Positions 17,398 to 25,741 are shown, counted from the first letter of the stretch. The stretch is 64,000 nucleotides of DNA from Candidatus Dadabacteria bacterium (GCA_022827275.1 JAJDTG010000015.1:62001-126000), one strand, 5' to 3'. Program-made: numbers and translations. The notes: generated by a model not told the origin, from the letters alone.

Positions 17398-18282
17398 ATG
17401 AGCTTATTTGAAACGGACAACTGGGAGTCGGAGAAGGTTTATCGTACTGATTCCGGCGATATGGTTCGGAGCAAGCAGGAGAGGTTTGTTGCCAATCTTC
17501 TTACTTCAGAGGGTGTTTCCTTCGAATATGAAAGGGAACTGTCTAGCTGGGATGGTTCTTTCCGCTACCCGGACTTTACTCTCTTTATCAAAGGCGAACT
17601 GTATTACTGGGAACACTGGGGGATGGTTGATGATTACTCTTACCGACAATACATTGCCAGGAAGATCAGGTGGTATCGTGAGCACGGCTACTATGACTAC
17701 CTGATTCAGACATGGGGAGGGGGCGACAGAGACTTGAGGGGGCAGGTTCTGGCCGAGTTGCACAGGTTGAGGAAACCCAAACGCAGGAAAATCGGATACA
17801 AGCCTGTTTCCGATTCCCATGCTGGCTGGAAGACGGGACATGAACGCCTGACGGAAAAGCTAGAGAAGACGGTTAGACATAAAATGTCTCGGTCCAGGGC
17901 TGCGAAGAAACCTAGGAACAGAAAGACACCGCAATCTCCCCGTGGCCAGCAACCCGAAACAGCCTATAGGCCTGAAGAAGAGGACTCTGTTGGATTTATT
18001 AATCAAGATAGCGGACAGAACACGCGGGGATGGGTCATACCCCTTGCCGTAATCTTAACGCTTTTTATTCTCGGCGCTTTTTTTAGTTCCATACAGGTGC
18101 CCGAGCCAGTCACCAAGTCGAAAGCACTGAAAGCTGTTTCGCAGAAGCCGGAACCGGAAAAAGAATTGGAAACAGTAAAAAAGCCTCATTCAACCACCCA
18201 GGAGATTAAGACTGGGGAACCGATAACGGAAAAGAAGGAAAAAGAAGAGATGTTTTATATGGGAATCAAGATATCTCAATGA
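17398..18282 (+). CDS. PD-(D/E)XK nuclease-like protein with C-terminal membrane anchor
   Basis: Residues ~25-105 read like a restriction-type nuclease fold: RSKQERFVANLL (E28), YERELSS, the F-R-Y-P-D-F strand (D59), YYWEHWGM (E72) and a lysine-containing helix ARKIRWY. This pattern occurs in the nuclease modules of some superfamily 1 helicases. A basic linker (~125-180) leads to one membrane helix (211-232) and a Lys/Glu/Pro-rich tail. A nuclease tethered to the membrane next to Gabija, transcribed divergently from gajA, is unusual. It could be an independent defence protein or a helper. Nuclease activity is inferred from residue spacing only. Confidence 0.6.
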   Translation: MSLFETDNWESEKVYRTDSGDMVRSKQERFVANLLTSEGVSFEYERELSSWDGSFRYPDFTLFIKGELYYWEHWGMVDDYSYRQYIARKIRWYREHGYYDYLIQTWGGGDRDLRGQVLAELHRLRKPKRRKIGYKPVSDSHAGWKTGHERLTEKLEKTVRHKMSRSRAAKKPRNRKTPQSPRGQQPETAYRPEEEDSVGFINQDSGQNTRGWVIPLAVILTLFILGAFFSSIQVPEPVTKSKALKAVSQKPEPEKELETVKKPHSTTQEIKTGEPITEKKEKEEMFYMGIKISQ

Positions 18283-18357
18283 AAAACTAAGTGTTCCCCT
18301 CTTTTTTTTACGGAATTTTTGGCTAGTTATGTGTATAATTCCCCCTTCAGAAGGTAG

Positions 18358-18540
18358 GTGAATGAGGCTGTGGGAAGGCATAACGCAAGGCAGGAATCCA
18401 CTATGGAAAACATCTCGAAGGTAGCCAGAGGCATGCTTGGTAAGAGACTTAGTTACAAGGAACTCACGAAAGAACTGTCACCTGAGAGTGAGTGGGTGAT
18501 TTTGTTAGTCTGTAAAGATAATCATGGTATATTCATGTGA
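18358..18540 (+). CDS. Possible small protein
   Basis: This is a 60-codon frame ending just before the secreted-protein gene. The portion from the internal Met at 18403 (MENISKVARGMLGKRLSYKE) looks more protein-like than the first 15 residues, so a 45-residue product is possible. A TATAAT hexamer sits at 18334-18339. There is no domain I recognise, and it may be a remnant. Confidence 0.3.
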   Translation: MNEAVGRHNARQESTMENISKVARGMLGKRLSYKELTKELSPESEWVILLVCKDNHGIFM

Positions 18541-18552
18541 CATAGGTGAAAA

Positions 18553-19095
18553 ATGAAAATGCGATTGACAAAGATACTGGCTTTCTTTTTTCTAGGATTT
18601 CTTATTTCTGCAAGCGTGCAAGCGAACCAACTGGCAGCGGAGGACGAAGAATTCATTGACACTTATATGAGACAGTTTCAGCTTTTTAACAATTGTGAAC
18701 AGATTGGATTGAGTGTAGCCATTGAGAGACAATCCTCAAAGTTGAATTTAACGGAGAAAGCAATAACTAACGCCGTAGAATCGAGACTGCGTTCTGCTCG
18801 TATTTTTACTGATAGCTACAATAATTTCTTAGATGTAGATGTAACCATAGTGGGACCTGCATACAACATATATGTCGCATTTGTAAAATCTCTTGAGGAC
18901 TACCGCTTGAGCGAACATCTTTCCTCTCCCCTTCCTATAGTTGGTTCAGCACACACATGGCGTATGGGGTCTACTGGTGTACACGCCGGACAAGAAGGCT
19001 TTATCTTATCACGACTTTCGCAAATAGTTGACGGGTTCCTAGTTGACTATTTTAAGGCGAATCAGGAGAAATACTGTAGCAAGAAAGGGAACTAA
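18553..19095 (+). CDS. Hypothetical exported protein
   Basis: The 180-residue protein has a clear signal peptide (MKMRLTKILAFFFLGFLISASVQA, probable cut after A-N-A-like VQAN). The mature part contains one Cys pair candidate (C in LFNNCEQIG and C in EKYCSKKGN) and a WRMGSTGVHAG loop. It ends in a short charged tail. I do not recognise the family; the periplasm is the likely location. The start is supported by AGGTGA 8 bp upstream. It is AT-rich like the rest of the island. Confidence 0.6.
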   Translation: MKMRLTKILAFFFLGFLISASVQANQLAAEDEEFIDTYMRQFQLFNNCEQIGLSVAIERQSSKLNLTEKAITNAVESRLRSARIFTDSYNNFLDVDVTIVGPAYNIYVAFVKSLEDYRLSEHLSSPLPIVGSAHTWRMGSTGVHAGQEGFILSRLSQIVDGFLVDYFKANQEKYCSKKGN

Positions 19096-19195
19096 CTGCA
19101 CCTGTGTGGCTCTGACAACGTTTTACGAATAAAGAGAAAAATCAAAGTGGCTAGCCACATTCAATGTGCTATACTTTAGGTGTGGAGGTTGCCCT

Positions 19196-19423
19196 ATGCC
19201 AGACTCGGATGGAAAATTTACCCAAGCAGAATTTAATACATTGTCTCAGTGGCTAGCCAGTAATAATATAAAATGTGCTTCATGTGGCCATAGAGGTCTA
19301 TCCATAGGGACTTATCAAGTACAGATAAATTGCTCTAAGCCTGGATTAAGCTATCCGGGAATGCTCGTGGTATGTAGCAAGTGTTCATATTATAACATCT
19401 TTGGATTGGAGGGAAAATTATGA
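19196..19423 (+). CDS. Small zinc-ribbon protein
   Basis: The start was set at the ATG that follows GGAGG (19184-19188) at 7-bp spacing, which gives 75 residues; the in-frame ATG 30 bp upstream has no such site. Two C-x-x-C pairs (C-A-S-C-G-H near residue 27 and C-S-K-C-S-Y near 63) are spaced as in a zinc ribbon. The ORF reads into its partner with a 4-bp ATGA overlap, so the two are co-translated. Function is unknown. The zinc-ribbon/membrane-protein pair recurs in accessory DNA, from general knowledge. Confidence 0.65.
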   Translation: MPDSDGKFTQAEFNTLSQWLASNNIKCASCGHRGLSIGTYQVQINCSKPGLSYPGMLVVCSKCSYYNIFGLEGKL

Positions 19424-19728
19424 CTGTTGGTACCTTTGAACCTCAAGAACACCAGCAAAATGGATTTTTTGAGCCTCAAGAAGACTGGAAAGCGAGTTCT
19501 CCCACATTGGAACAAATAATGACAGACATAAAGTATCGAGGCACTAAAGAAGATTTTGCTAACGTAAAAGCTGATTTTTATTTGAAGACTGCTGAAATAC
19601 AGCAGGAACACCATCTCACCGTCAGATATGTAGTAACACTTGTTCTTCTTGCTATGGGAGTGGTGTTCGCTGTGTTTGCTTTGTTTGTTAAGTTTTTCCC
19701 GAATAACCCAACTCCTTTTTCTTATTAG
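19420..19728 (+). CDS. Small single-pass membrane protein
   Basis: The 102-residue protein has an acidic, Gln-rich N-terminal cytosolic part (a repeated F-E-P-Q-E motif at residues ~6-10 and ~17-21), a helix (~28-62) and one hydrophobic segment (VRYVVTLVLLAMGVVFAVFALF, ~68-89). Start and upstream stop overlap as ATGA, so it is coupled to the zinc-ribbon gene. Together they may form a sensor/effector pair at the membrane, but nothing here proves that. Confidence 0.6.
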   Translation: MTVGTFEPQEHQQNGFFEPQEDWKASSPTLEQIMTDIKYRGTKEDFANVKADFYLKTAEIQQEHHLTVRYVVTLVLLAMGVVFAVFALFVKFFPNNPTPFSY

Positions 19729-19757
19729 TTCTTTCCAATCGGTAAAACAAAAAACTA

Positions 19758-19854
19758 GGGAGGGGCAACAATGTACATAATTCCCAAGCTTTCTTTAAGC
19801 TAGGGCAACCTATCTCCGCAACCATGCGGATTTTCCGCTGAAACCCGAAAAGCG
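19758..19854 (+). ncRNA. Candidate structured RNA
   Basis: Several short hairpins follow each other: UAGG-GCAA-CCUA with a GNRA tetraloop (19801-19812), UCCGC/GCGGA with a 6-nt loop (19815-19830) and CGCU/AGCG with an 11-nt loop (19836-19854). A possible outer GGGA/UCCC stem spans 19758-19785. The arrangement suggests a folded RNA rather than a simple spacer, but it matches no riboswitch class I know. The strand is chosen from the GNRA loop and the small frame after it. Confidence 0.3.
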
Positions 19855-19877
19855 TAAGCTAGTGATTAGAAGGACTT

Positions 19878-19961
19878 ATGAAACACGAAATTCCGCAAAT
19901 TCCGTTATTTTTTCACACCCCGAAAAACCTCGTTTTTAAGCCGTTTTTTTTAACGAGTTGA
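19878..19961 (+). CDS. Possible 27-residue peptide after the hairpin region
   Basis: ATG follows AGAAGGA (19868-19874) at short spacing and opens a 27-codon frame beginning M-K-H-E-I-P-Q-I-P-L-F-F-H-T. The composition is hydrophobic/aromatic. It could be a leader or toxin-like peptide downstream of the hairpins, or chance. Confidence 0.2.
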   Translation: MKHEIPQIPLFFHTPKNLVFKPFFLTS

Positions 19962-20070
19962 AACTTTCGGCAATCGTTGAAAAATTGCACGTTTTGGTTA
20001 GTTGAGTATATGTCATCCCCACAGTGGTTAAGACATTTGAGTATGACACAAATCTAGTTGCTATGGTTGT

Positions 20071-23000
20071 TCAGATTTCTTCATTGACTAAAAGTGCATA
20101 ACGTACTTCTGGCATTGGGTCAGACTGTGAGGTCTCTATCCATTCATTGAGCACTGGTTCTTTGAGACCTGCGTTTTTTAGAGCTACAGCAAGCCTCACA
20201 CCCTTTTTACGAATCAGTCCGACATCAGAACGACGGGACATATCACGCCAATTTTCATAGTTTGTCTCAGTGTCTAAGAGTTCAAGTGCATGGACAAGTT
20301 GATGTTGGTCTGGTGTCGAAACGATAGCCGAATCAACAAACAGACGCACGAGGTTAAGAGCCGAGATCAGACCCGGTTCACGTCTCATTAAACAGATTGA
20401 AACTGTTTCATCAATAAGTTTTTTAGGAATTTTGGAGATGTTCTGTTGCTTCTTTAGTCTATAAAACCGGAAAACCGCCGCCAGTGCGGCTCTGACAATA
20501 TCTGAATCTTGGCTGATCATCCCTTTTTGTATTGCTCTCGTTGCTTCTTCAGCCAAGCTCTCGTCAAGCCTCACAAGTTCCGGCAGGGCTGTCAGGAGCT
20601 CTGGAAAAGATCCGTCCGAAGCACGGTCTATAAAAGCACGAGTTTGTTCCTCTCCAATTTCGGACGGTTGAAGTGAAGGTAAAACGGTTGATGCCAGCGC
20701 ATTAGCAATCAAATTAGGAATTTTTCTATCATTAAAGTCTTTGCGCCAAAATGTTGAATTGACACTTGTGGTTTGAGATTTCCAATCTAGGGCATGTTTC
20801 ACAATATTCAGTGCATTCTCAGGGCTTATTCGGTAGGGTTTGTACTGGCCTTTGAGTGAATACGATATTCCAACAATAGATAGCAAAAGATCTTCATTTA
20901 AAGAACCGTTTGCTAATTCTATAACGACTTCTCTGTCGAAAATCTCCCGAGATGCATCAGGGTTGGGGCTTGGTAATTGCAGGAAGACATAAAGTAAAAG
21001 ATTAGTATTGGCTGGAAAATCGTTGTTTCCAGCATGTTTCCAGATTGCCTTCCCGAAATCTCTGATCTCATTTTTTGTCAATTTATCGTGTGTAAAGAGT
21101 TTGAAGAGCCTGTAAGTTGCGTCTGGACGTGGTGAATTACTTGAGTTGTCAGAAACAGCGTTGATGAGGGAAGTCACCCGGGATGACCATTCGCGATTCC
21201 GTTTTCGTGCCTGCCATGCGTTATTATCTAGAGCGTTAAAAACATTCATCCATATGAATTCTGATTCACTGATTTCCTTTTCACGGCTAAACGGTAATAG
21301 CAGAACATCAAGAGCAGCTTCCCCGTGCCTTTCAGGTTCTAATGCCTTCAAGCTCCGGAACAAGAGATTACTCACGCTTTTAAGTACCCATTTATCCTTC
21401 AAGTTTGGATCATGAGCTAACGAGACTCCAAAACGAAACAGGTCTAATGCCTTATCGCCTTGGAACCGCATGCTGAGGCGAGACAAAAGTTCGGTAAGAA
21501 CGTGGATGCGTTCATTCCAAAACATGTTTTGTCCTGTTGAGCCATCGTCATTAATTTTTAAGAGTCTGTTTTTTCCAAACACAATGGCGTTACGCAAGCT
21601 TTGGACAATTTCTGATATAATATTGCATTCTAGGCGAGCGACCGCAACACGGTTGAAATGATTTTCAATTGTTTTACGTTCCTCAGCTATTACGGCATGT
21701 ACAGATGCCCAAATGCCTACAGGACTGTAGTCTTCATTTAAGACTTTTACTGCTCGGACCAATCGCCACCCGAAAATGTCCATTATGTCGAGTCTGAGCG
21801 GAATACCTATATATTCGGCCAAGCGGTTAAGGTCATTGTAGGGAGATGTGACAGCGGGGTTAGAGAATGTATTATATGCTGGAACCATAACGGTACTGTA
21901 AGTGCCCGCATCAAACTGTGGATCTCGGTCAAGTAAATTATCATGACGCGAATGGTCGGCATCTTTGATTTTTCCTTCAAGATACTGCAGTTCATCCCAA
22001 GGGTCGGTGTCGTTAGCTTTATACTCGGGAGGCCAGTCCACTCGTTCGTCAAATGGATATTCTTCCAACGCAAAACGTGCACTTTCTTTAAGCCATGATA
22101 TCCAAGCTTCCCTCGAAAGGAGCCATAACGATCTTCGGTCCTTTGTTCTTTTTTGCTGAATTTCATGGTGAGCTTCGTAAATCAGCTTGGATGCTGCAGA
22201 GGCATCTCCAAGTTCAGCGATAAGAGCAGCTTTGCGCAGCAACCAAATCGGATCAGATCCGATAATATCTTTAGCATGTGTAGCTAAAAACTTGTAATCA
22301 AGTTCATCTTTGGCTCTAAGGCAGCGTTCGTAGAGAGCTTCTACTTTTGCTGCCGGATCGTCCAGCATGTCAAGAAACTGGATCCGCTGATCAAAAGTTA
22401 CCCAATCCCGTCTATGGCGTGCAACGCGGATGATTGCCGTGCGGAGCAGGATCCGATGTTCCAAAGACAGCGAACTATCATCATTGGTTTTCACCATTTC
22501 GGACACTGTATTTTCTAGAAAATTTGGCAATGGCCAGAATGCAGTCTCGGATAACCAGACCGCTTCGTAGAGAGCAGAAGCTCTTGTAGATTTTGAGGCG
22601 TTGGTGAAAAGATCTGACTCAAAAAGTTCTCTGGACTCGCTGAGGTTGTTCCGTATAGTTGCTCTCAACGGCGGCGGTGTTACCAACCACCCGGGATGAG
22701 TTTCCCTGTCTCGCTTCCAGATTTTTATTATATGGGTTAATTGTGAGTCGGATTCAGGAACATTCTGATCGCTTCCTTTGTATGGAGTAGGGCTCCATTT
22801 TGCCTTTGAGGGTTTTCCCCGCTCCAGAAATTTTAGGAAGACCTCAATTGCGTAGCGATGATGATCTTCTGGATTAAGGTCGCTTGGTATTATAGGCGCA
22901 AGGTCAATTGGGGTAATATTGCGTCCTCTTAGGAAATGGCGTCTGGAGTCGGAAAGATTAAGAACACCGACTAACCTGATTGGTCTGGCCATAGTTCCGA

Positions 23001-23709
23001 GATGATCTCGAACCCACCCCGACCATTTGAGAAAGTTGGGGTCTTCGCCTGAGAATCCAAGCAAGCAGAGTTCATTCTCAAGCAGTACTTGCCGTACCAG
23101 ATTAACAAACGGTGCGTATAGTGTTGGATAAGTGCGGAAATCTTCTTCAGTGAAGATAAGGGGACTGTGCGATGGCAAGCTACCATGAAGCTTGACAATC
23201 CGAGGGGACTTGGTGCGGGTAATATCGAGTGGAACACGCACAACATCAAACGAAATGTCTGGATTGGATTCAGCGGACCTCTCCAAGAGGGTATCCCAGT
23301 TGGTTGTTAATACATCCATCCATGGTAAGGATAAAAGACGACGGTGAATTTCTGCTGGATTTCTTTCGGTGTCTCTTATTTTAGATCTGATTAAGTTCTC
23401 TAGGGCTGAATCGCCGAGTGCGGCACCATATTCTTCCGCAAGGGCTAGTGGATCGGATGGACCACCTTCTTTCGGATAGAGTAGTTCCTCTAGCATCGCC
23501 TTATGAAAATCGGGCCACAAAGGGGCAAGAGGTGTTGTATCGGCAATTCGGTCCGCAAACCTGCTGAAGCCTGCACCAATCATCACAGCGGCACCGTAAA
23601 TTTCTCCGATTCTCCAGAGTGCATTTCGAACCTGGCACAATGCCGGATAGTCAGGAAGCTGTTCTATTTCTATTTTTTCTATATCTGTCAAAAATCTTTT
23701 CCTTTCCAT
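20071..23709 (-). CDS. Large SIR2-domain protein, defence-associated sirtuin (DSR)-like
   Basis: The 1212-residue protein has an N-terminal SIR2 NADase domain (~25-290): NAD loop VMIGAGFSR (42-50), LTTNWDTLLE with Asn137, VKLHGSL with His175 and LLGFSGEDPNF (216-226). Asn137 and His175 are 38 residues apart, the same spacing as the Asn133/His171 pair reported for DSR2. The remaining ~900 residues are helical with repeat-like LALA patterns and no recognised enzyme motif, as in DSR1/DSR2, where this part senses phage proteins. Such proteins deplete NAD+ and abort infection. It is a single gene without partner. SIR2 is sure; DSR membership is inferred from architecture. Confidence 0.85.
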   Translation of the reverse strand: MERKRFLTDIEKIEIEQLPDYPALCQVRNALWRIGEIYGAAVMIGAGFSRFADRIADTTPLAPLWPDFHKAMLEELLYPKEGGPSDPLALAEEYGAALGDSALENLIRSKIRDTERNPAEIHRRLLSLPWMDVLTTNWDTLLERSAESNPDISFDVVRVPLDITRTKSPRIVKLHGSLPSHSPLIFTEEDFRTYPTLYAPFVNLVRQVLLENELCLLGFSGEDPNFLKWSGWVRDHLGTMARPIRLVGVLNLSDSRRHFLRGRNITPIDLAPIIPSDLNPEDHHRYAIEVFLKFLERGKPSKAKWSPTPYKGSDQNVPESDSQLTHIIKIWKRDRETHPGWLVTPPPLRATIRNNLSESRELFESDLFTNASKSTRASALYEAVWLSETAFWPLPNFLENTVSEMVKTNDDSSLSLEHRILLRTAIIRVARHRRDWVTFDQRIQFLDMLDDPAAKVEALYERCLRAKDELDYKFLATHAKDIIGSDPIWLLRKAALIAELGDASAASKLIYEAHHEIQQKRTKDRRSLWLLSREAWISWLKESARFALEEYPFDERVDWPPEYKANDTDPWDELQYLEGKIKDADHSRHDNLLDRDPQFDAGTYSTVMVPAYNTFSNPAVTSPYNDLNRLAEYIGIPLRLDIMDIFGWRLVRAVKVLNEDYSPVGIWASVHAVIAEERKTIENHFNRVAVARLECNIISEIVQSLRNAIVFGKNRLLKINDDGSTGQNMFWNERIHVLTELLSRLSMRFQGDKALDLFRFGVSLAHDPNLKDKWVLKSVSNLLFRSLKALEPERHGEAALDVLLLPFSREKEISESEFIWMNVFNALDNNAWQARKRNREWSSRVTSLINAVSDNSSNSPRPDATYRLFKLFTHDKLTKNEIRDFGKAIWKHAGNNDFPANTNLLLYVFLQLPSPNPDASREIFDREVVIELANGSLNEDLLLSIVGISYSLKGQYKPYRISPENALNIVKHALDWKSQTTSVNSTFWRKDFNDRKIPNLIANALASTVLPSLQPSEIGEEQTRAFIDRASDGSFPELLTALPELVRLDESLAEEATRAIQKGMISQDSDIVRAALAAVFRFYRLKKQQNISKIPKKLIDETVSICLMRREPGLISALNLVRLFVDSAIVSTPDQHQLVHALELLDTETNYENWRDMSRRSDVGLIRKKGVRLAVALKNAGLKEPVLNEWIETSQSDPMPEVRYALLVNEEI

Positions 23710-23887
23710 GATTTTTTCACAGTTGGAATTATATACAATCCTACCAAATTTCTCCCTTGAAAATTAATGTCTTTTGTGCACATTATACAGTGTGAGGGAG
23801 GGTTTTGACCACAATATAAAGAGTATTTGACGGAGAATTGCAATTTCCTCGTCAGTCCTTCTTGTAGATATAAGGAAGAATCTTAGA

Positions 23888-24037
23888 ATGCCTAAACCTA
23901 AAAAAGAAGTAATACAAGTTCTCCCGAGAGAATGCGTCTATTGCTCTCACCACAAACATTTTGTCCAGAACACAACATCTAATAATTCATATTGTTTGGA
24001 GGAAAAACAATCTATATCAAAGGAGAGGTGTCGCTAG
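23888..24037 (+). CDS. Cys-rich 49-residue microprotein upstream of the AbiJ-like gene
   Basis: The ATG at 23888 opens a 49-codon frame beginning M-P-K-P-K-K-E-V-I-Q-V-L-P and containing C-V-Y-C-S-H-H-K-H, then Y-C and a final R-C-R. The C-x2-C...C...C spacing is that of a small zinc-binding domain. It ends at TAG (24035-24037) inside the first codons of the AbiJ-like gene, in a different frame. The next gene may therefore start at the GTG (24028) by coupling. No family is recognised. Confidence 0.5.
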   Translation: MPKPKKEVIQVLPRECVYCSHHKHFVQNTTSNNSYCLEEKQSISKERCR

Positions 24038-24924
24038 AGACGCGCCGAAACATCATTGATTGTCTGAGGATTGAACAGGTTCCTTGGAGTGGCACCCTGG
24101 AAGACATTGAGTTTTTGGAACGCCTCTACGATCTTGACTCGCTCCCATCTTATGATAGCCGTTTTGATAATGCTGCTAGTGATATATGGCAGCATCGGGT
24201 TAATAACCACGATTGGGATAACGACTGGGTATATGATGATTCTCGCTTCGACCTGTTAAATGGACCGACGGATACTTTTCTACGGTTCTTGTGTGAGGTT
24301 GTTCATCCCGTCGTACGCCCTGATCAAGATGAGTCTCGCCAACTGGTTCGGCACTTCAATGACCAGCTGCAACCTGAAGGTTGGCAAATTGTTGAAAAGG
24401 GGAAAATTGCTGGACGCCCATGCTTTGTCGCTCAGCGGATGCAACCTGAAAGCAATCAGTTAATATCTCGTGCGCATTCGGTTGCTACAGCACTTGATGC
24501 AGATTGGATGAGGAACGAAGTTGAACGGTTACAAGAAGCTATAGAAGATGATCCTGCGCTTGCTATCGGCACAGCCAAAGATCTTGTCGAGACATGTTGC
24601 AAAAGCATATTGTCAGATCGGGGTGTGCAGATTCCTCGTAAAGCAAATTTGCCAAAACTCACCAAGCTTCTTGCAAAAGAACTGAAGCTGGTTCCTGAAG
24701 GTGTTTCCGATGAAGCTAAAGGTGCTGAGAGAATTCGTCTGATATTGAGCAATTTATCTGCCCTGACGCAGTATCTAGCTGAGCTTCGTGGTTTATATGG
24801 TTCTGGTCACGGCCGCAAGGGAAAATATCGGGGATTGAAACCACGACATGCTCGCCTTGCGGTTGGAGCGGCGGTGACTTTTATTGAATTTATTACAGAG
24901 ACGCATTATCAGCGAGGTAACTAG
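23992..24924 (+). CDS. Abortive-infection protein, AbiJ N-terminal-like plus Abi C-terminal domain
   Basis: The N-terminal ~135 residues (SLETRRNIIDCL, GTLEDIEFLERLYDLDSLPS, DDSRFDLLNGPTDTFLRFL, VVHPVVRPD) match the AbiJ_NTD3 pattern. The C-terminal part (ALAIGTAKDLVETCCKSIL, ERIRLILSNLSALTQYLAELRG, YGSGHGR, ARLAVGAAVTFIEFI) matches the Abi_C domain of HEPN-like abortive infection proteins. The most 5' start shown is a TTG; GTG at 24028, just before conserved sequence and inside the stop region of the Cys-rich microprotein, is an alternative. The protein is expected to kill or arrest infected cells, possibly as an RNase. It is convergent with a HEPN-like gene 14 bp away. Confidence 0.8.
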   Translation: MFGGKTIYIKGEVSLETRRNIIDCLRIEQVPWSGTLEDIEFLERLYDLDSLPSYDSRFDNAASDIWQHRVNNHDWDNDWVYDDSRFDLLNGPTDTFLRFLCEVVHPVVRPDQDESRQLVRHFNDQLQPEGWQIVEKGKIAGRPCFVAQRMQPESNQLISRAHSVATALDADWMRNEVERLQEAIEDDPALAIGTAKDLVETCCKSILSDRGVQIPRKANLPKLTKLLAKELKLVPEGVSDEAKGAERIRLILSNLSALTQYLAELRGLYGSGHGRKGKYRGLKPRHARLAVGAAVTFIEFITETHYQRGN

Positions 24925-24937
24925 AGCAGTTATTGAT

Positions 24938-25741
24938 TTAAAACAGCGTTTTAGTAAGTTTCATAACACCATTGATAAGGTCAGTTACTTCATCTTCTGA
25001 AGGCTCTTTTTCCTTGTTGTGGTCACATAGATTTCTAAGGTCACCGAGATATTGATTTGATCTCCATTGAGGAAGATCAATTACATTGGCATTTTTCAAT
25101 GCGTCATTAAAGTCTGCAATTACAAGGTTTCTCTTCTTGATTCTGATTCCATGGTTTCTGCAGACTTCCGCAATATGTTTTTCCATCACAACCCCTGCTA
25201 TTGCACCCCCAGCTCTGAAAAAGCCATGCTTTACCAGTGCCATTGCGGCTTCTAATTCAGAGTCGAATAGGTCTGCCTGGACAATTTGTTTGATATCGAA
25301 GAGCGAACTTTCAAAACGGTCCCTAATGGCTTTGACTATCGCAAGTTGCTGTCTGAACCGAGGGATTGCTGCGTCAGGGCCAACAACAACTTCGTAACTC
25401 CTGCGAGTTATGTTAAGATCCATAAGGTAGTCGGATATCCGATAGCTTTCGTAGTCTATCTCTTTACGTCCCCTTGGTTTCTCGTAATGACCAGCAAAAT
25501 CATCTAGACGGTCTGGGAGTAATTGACGTATAAGAGCCTTTGCTTCTGAATACCAAGTTTCATACTTCTCAGAAAAATTCGGCAAGTTGTCTAAAAACTC
25601 TGAAGTTTTATCCTTTAGTTTTTTTCTAACAAGGTTTTCATAATCTTCTGGGTCACATTCATAATGCATAGCATGAAATAGTTCGCTGCCCGTTTTTATG
25701 AGTTTTTCCAGATCATTCTTATGTCGTTCTAAATTATTCAA
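24938..25741 (-). CDS. HEPN-like protein of unknown target
   Basis: The 267-residue protein has a C-terminal ~115-residue helical module: ELEAAMALVKHGFFRAGGAIAGVVMEKHI and LGDLRNLCDHNKEKEPSEDEV. R-N-L-C-D-H fits the HEPN RNase motif R-x4-6-H. The N-terminal part (~1-110) is helical and shows no recognisable domain. HEPN proteins often act as RNases in abortive infection or toxin-antitoxin systems. It is convergent with the AbiJ-like gene, so the two are separate transcription units. Specific function is not known. Confidence 0.65.
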   Translation of the reverse strand: MNNLERHKNDLEKLIKTGSELFHAMHYECDPEDYENLVRKKLKDKTSEFLDNLPNFSEKYETWYSEAKALIRQLLPDRLDDFAGHYEKPRGRKEIDYESYRISDYLMDLNITRRSYEVVVGPDAAIPRFRQQLAIVKAIRDRFESSLFDIKQIVQADLFDSELEAAMALVKHGFFRAGGAIAGVVMEKHIAEVCRNHGIRIKKRNLVIADFNDALKNANVIDLPQWRSNQYLGDLRNLCDHNKEKEPSEDEVTDLINGVMKLTKTLF

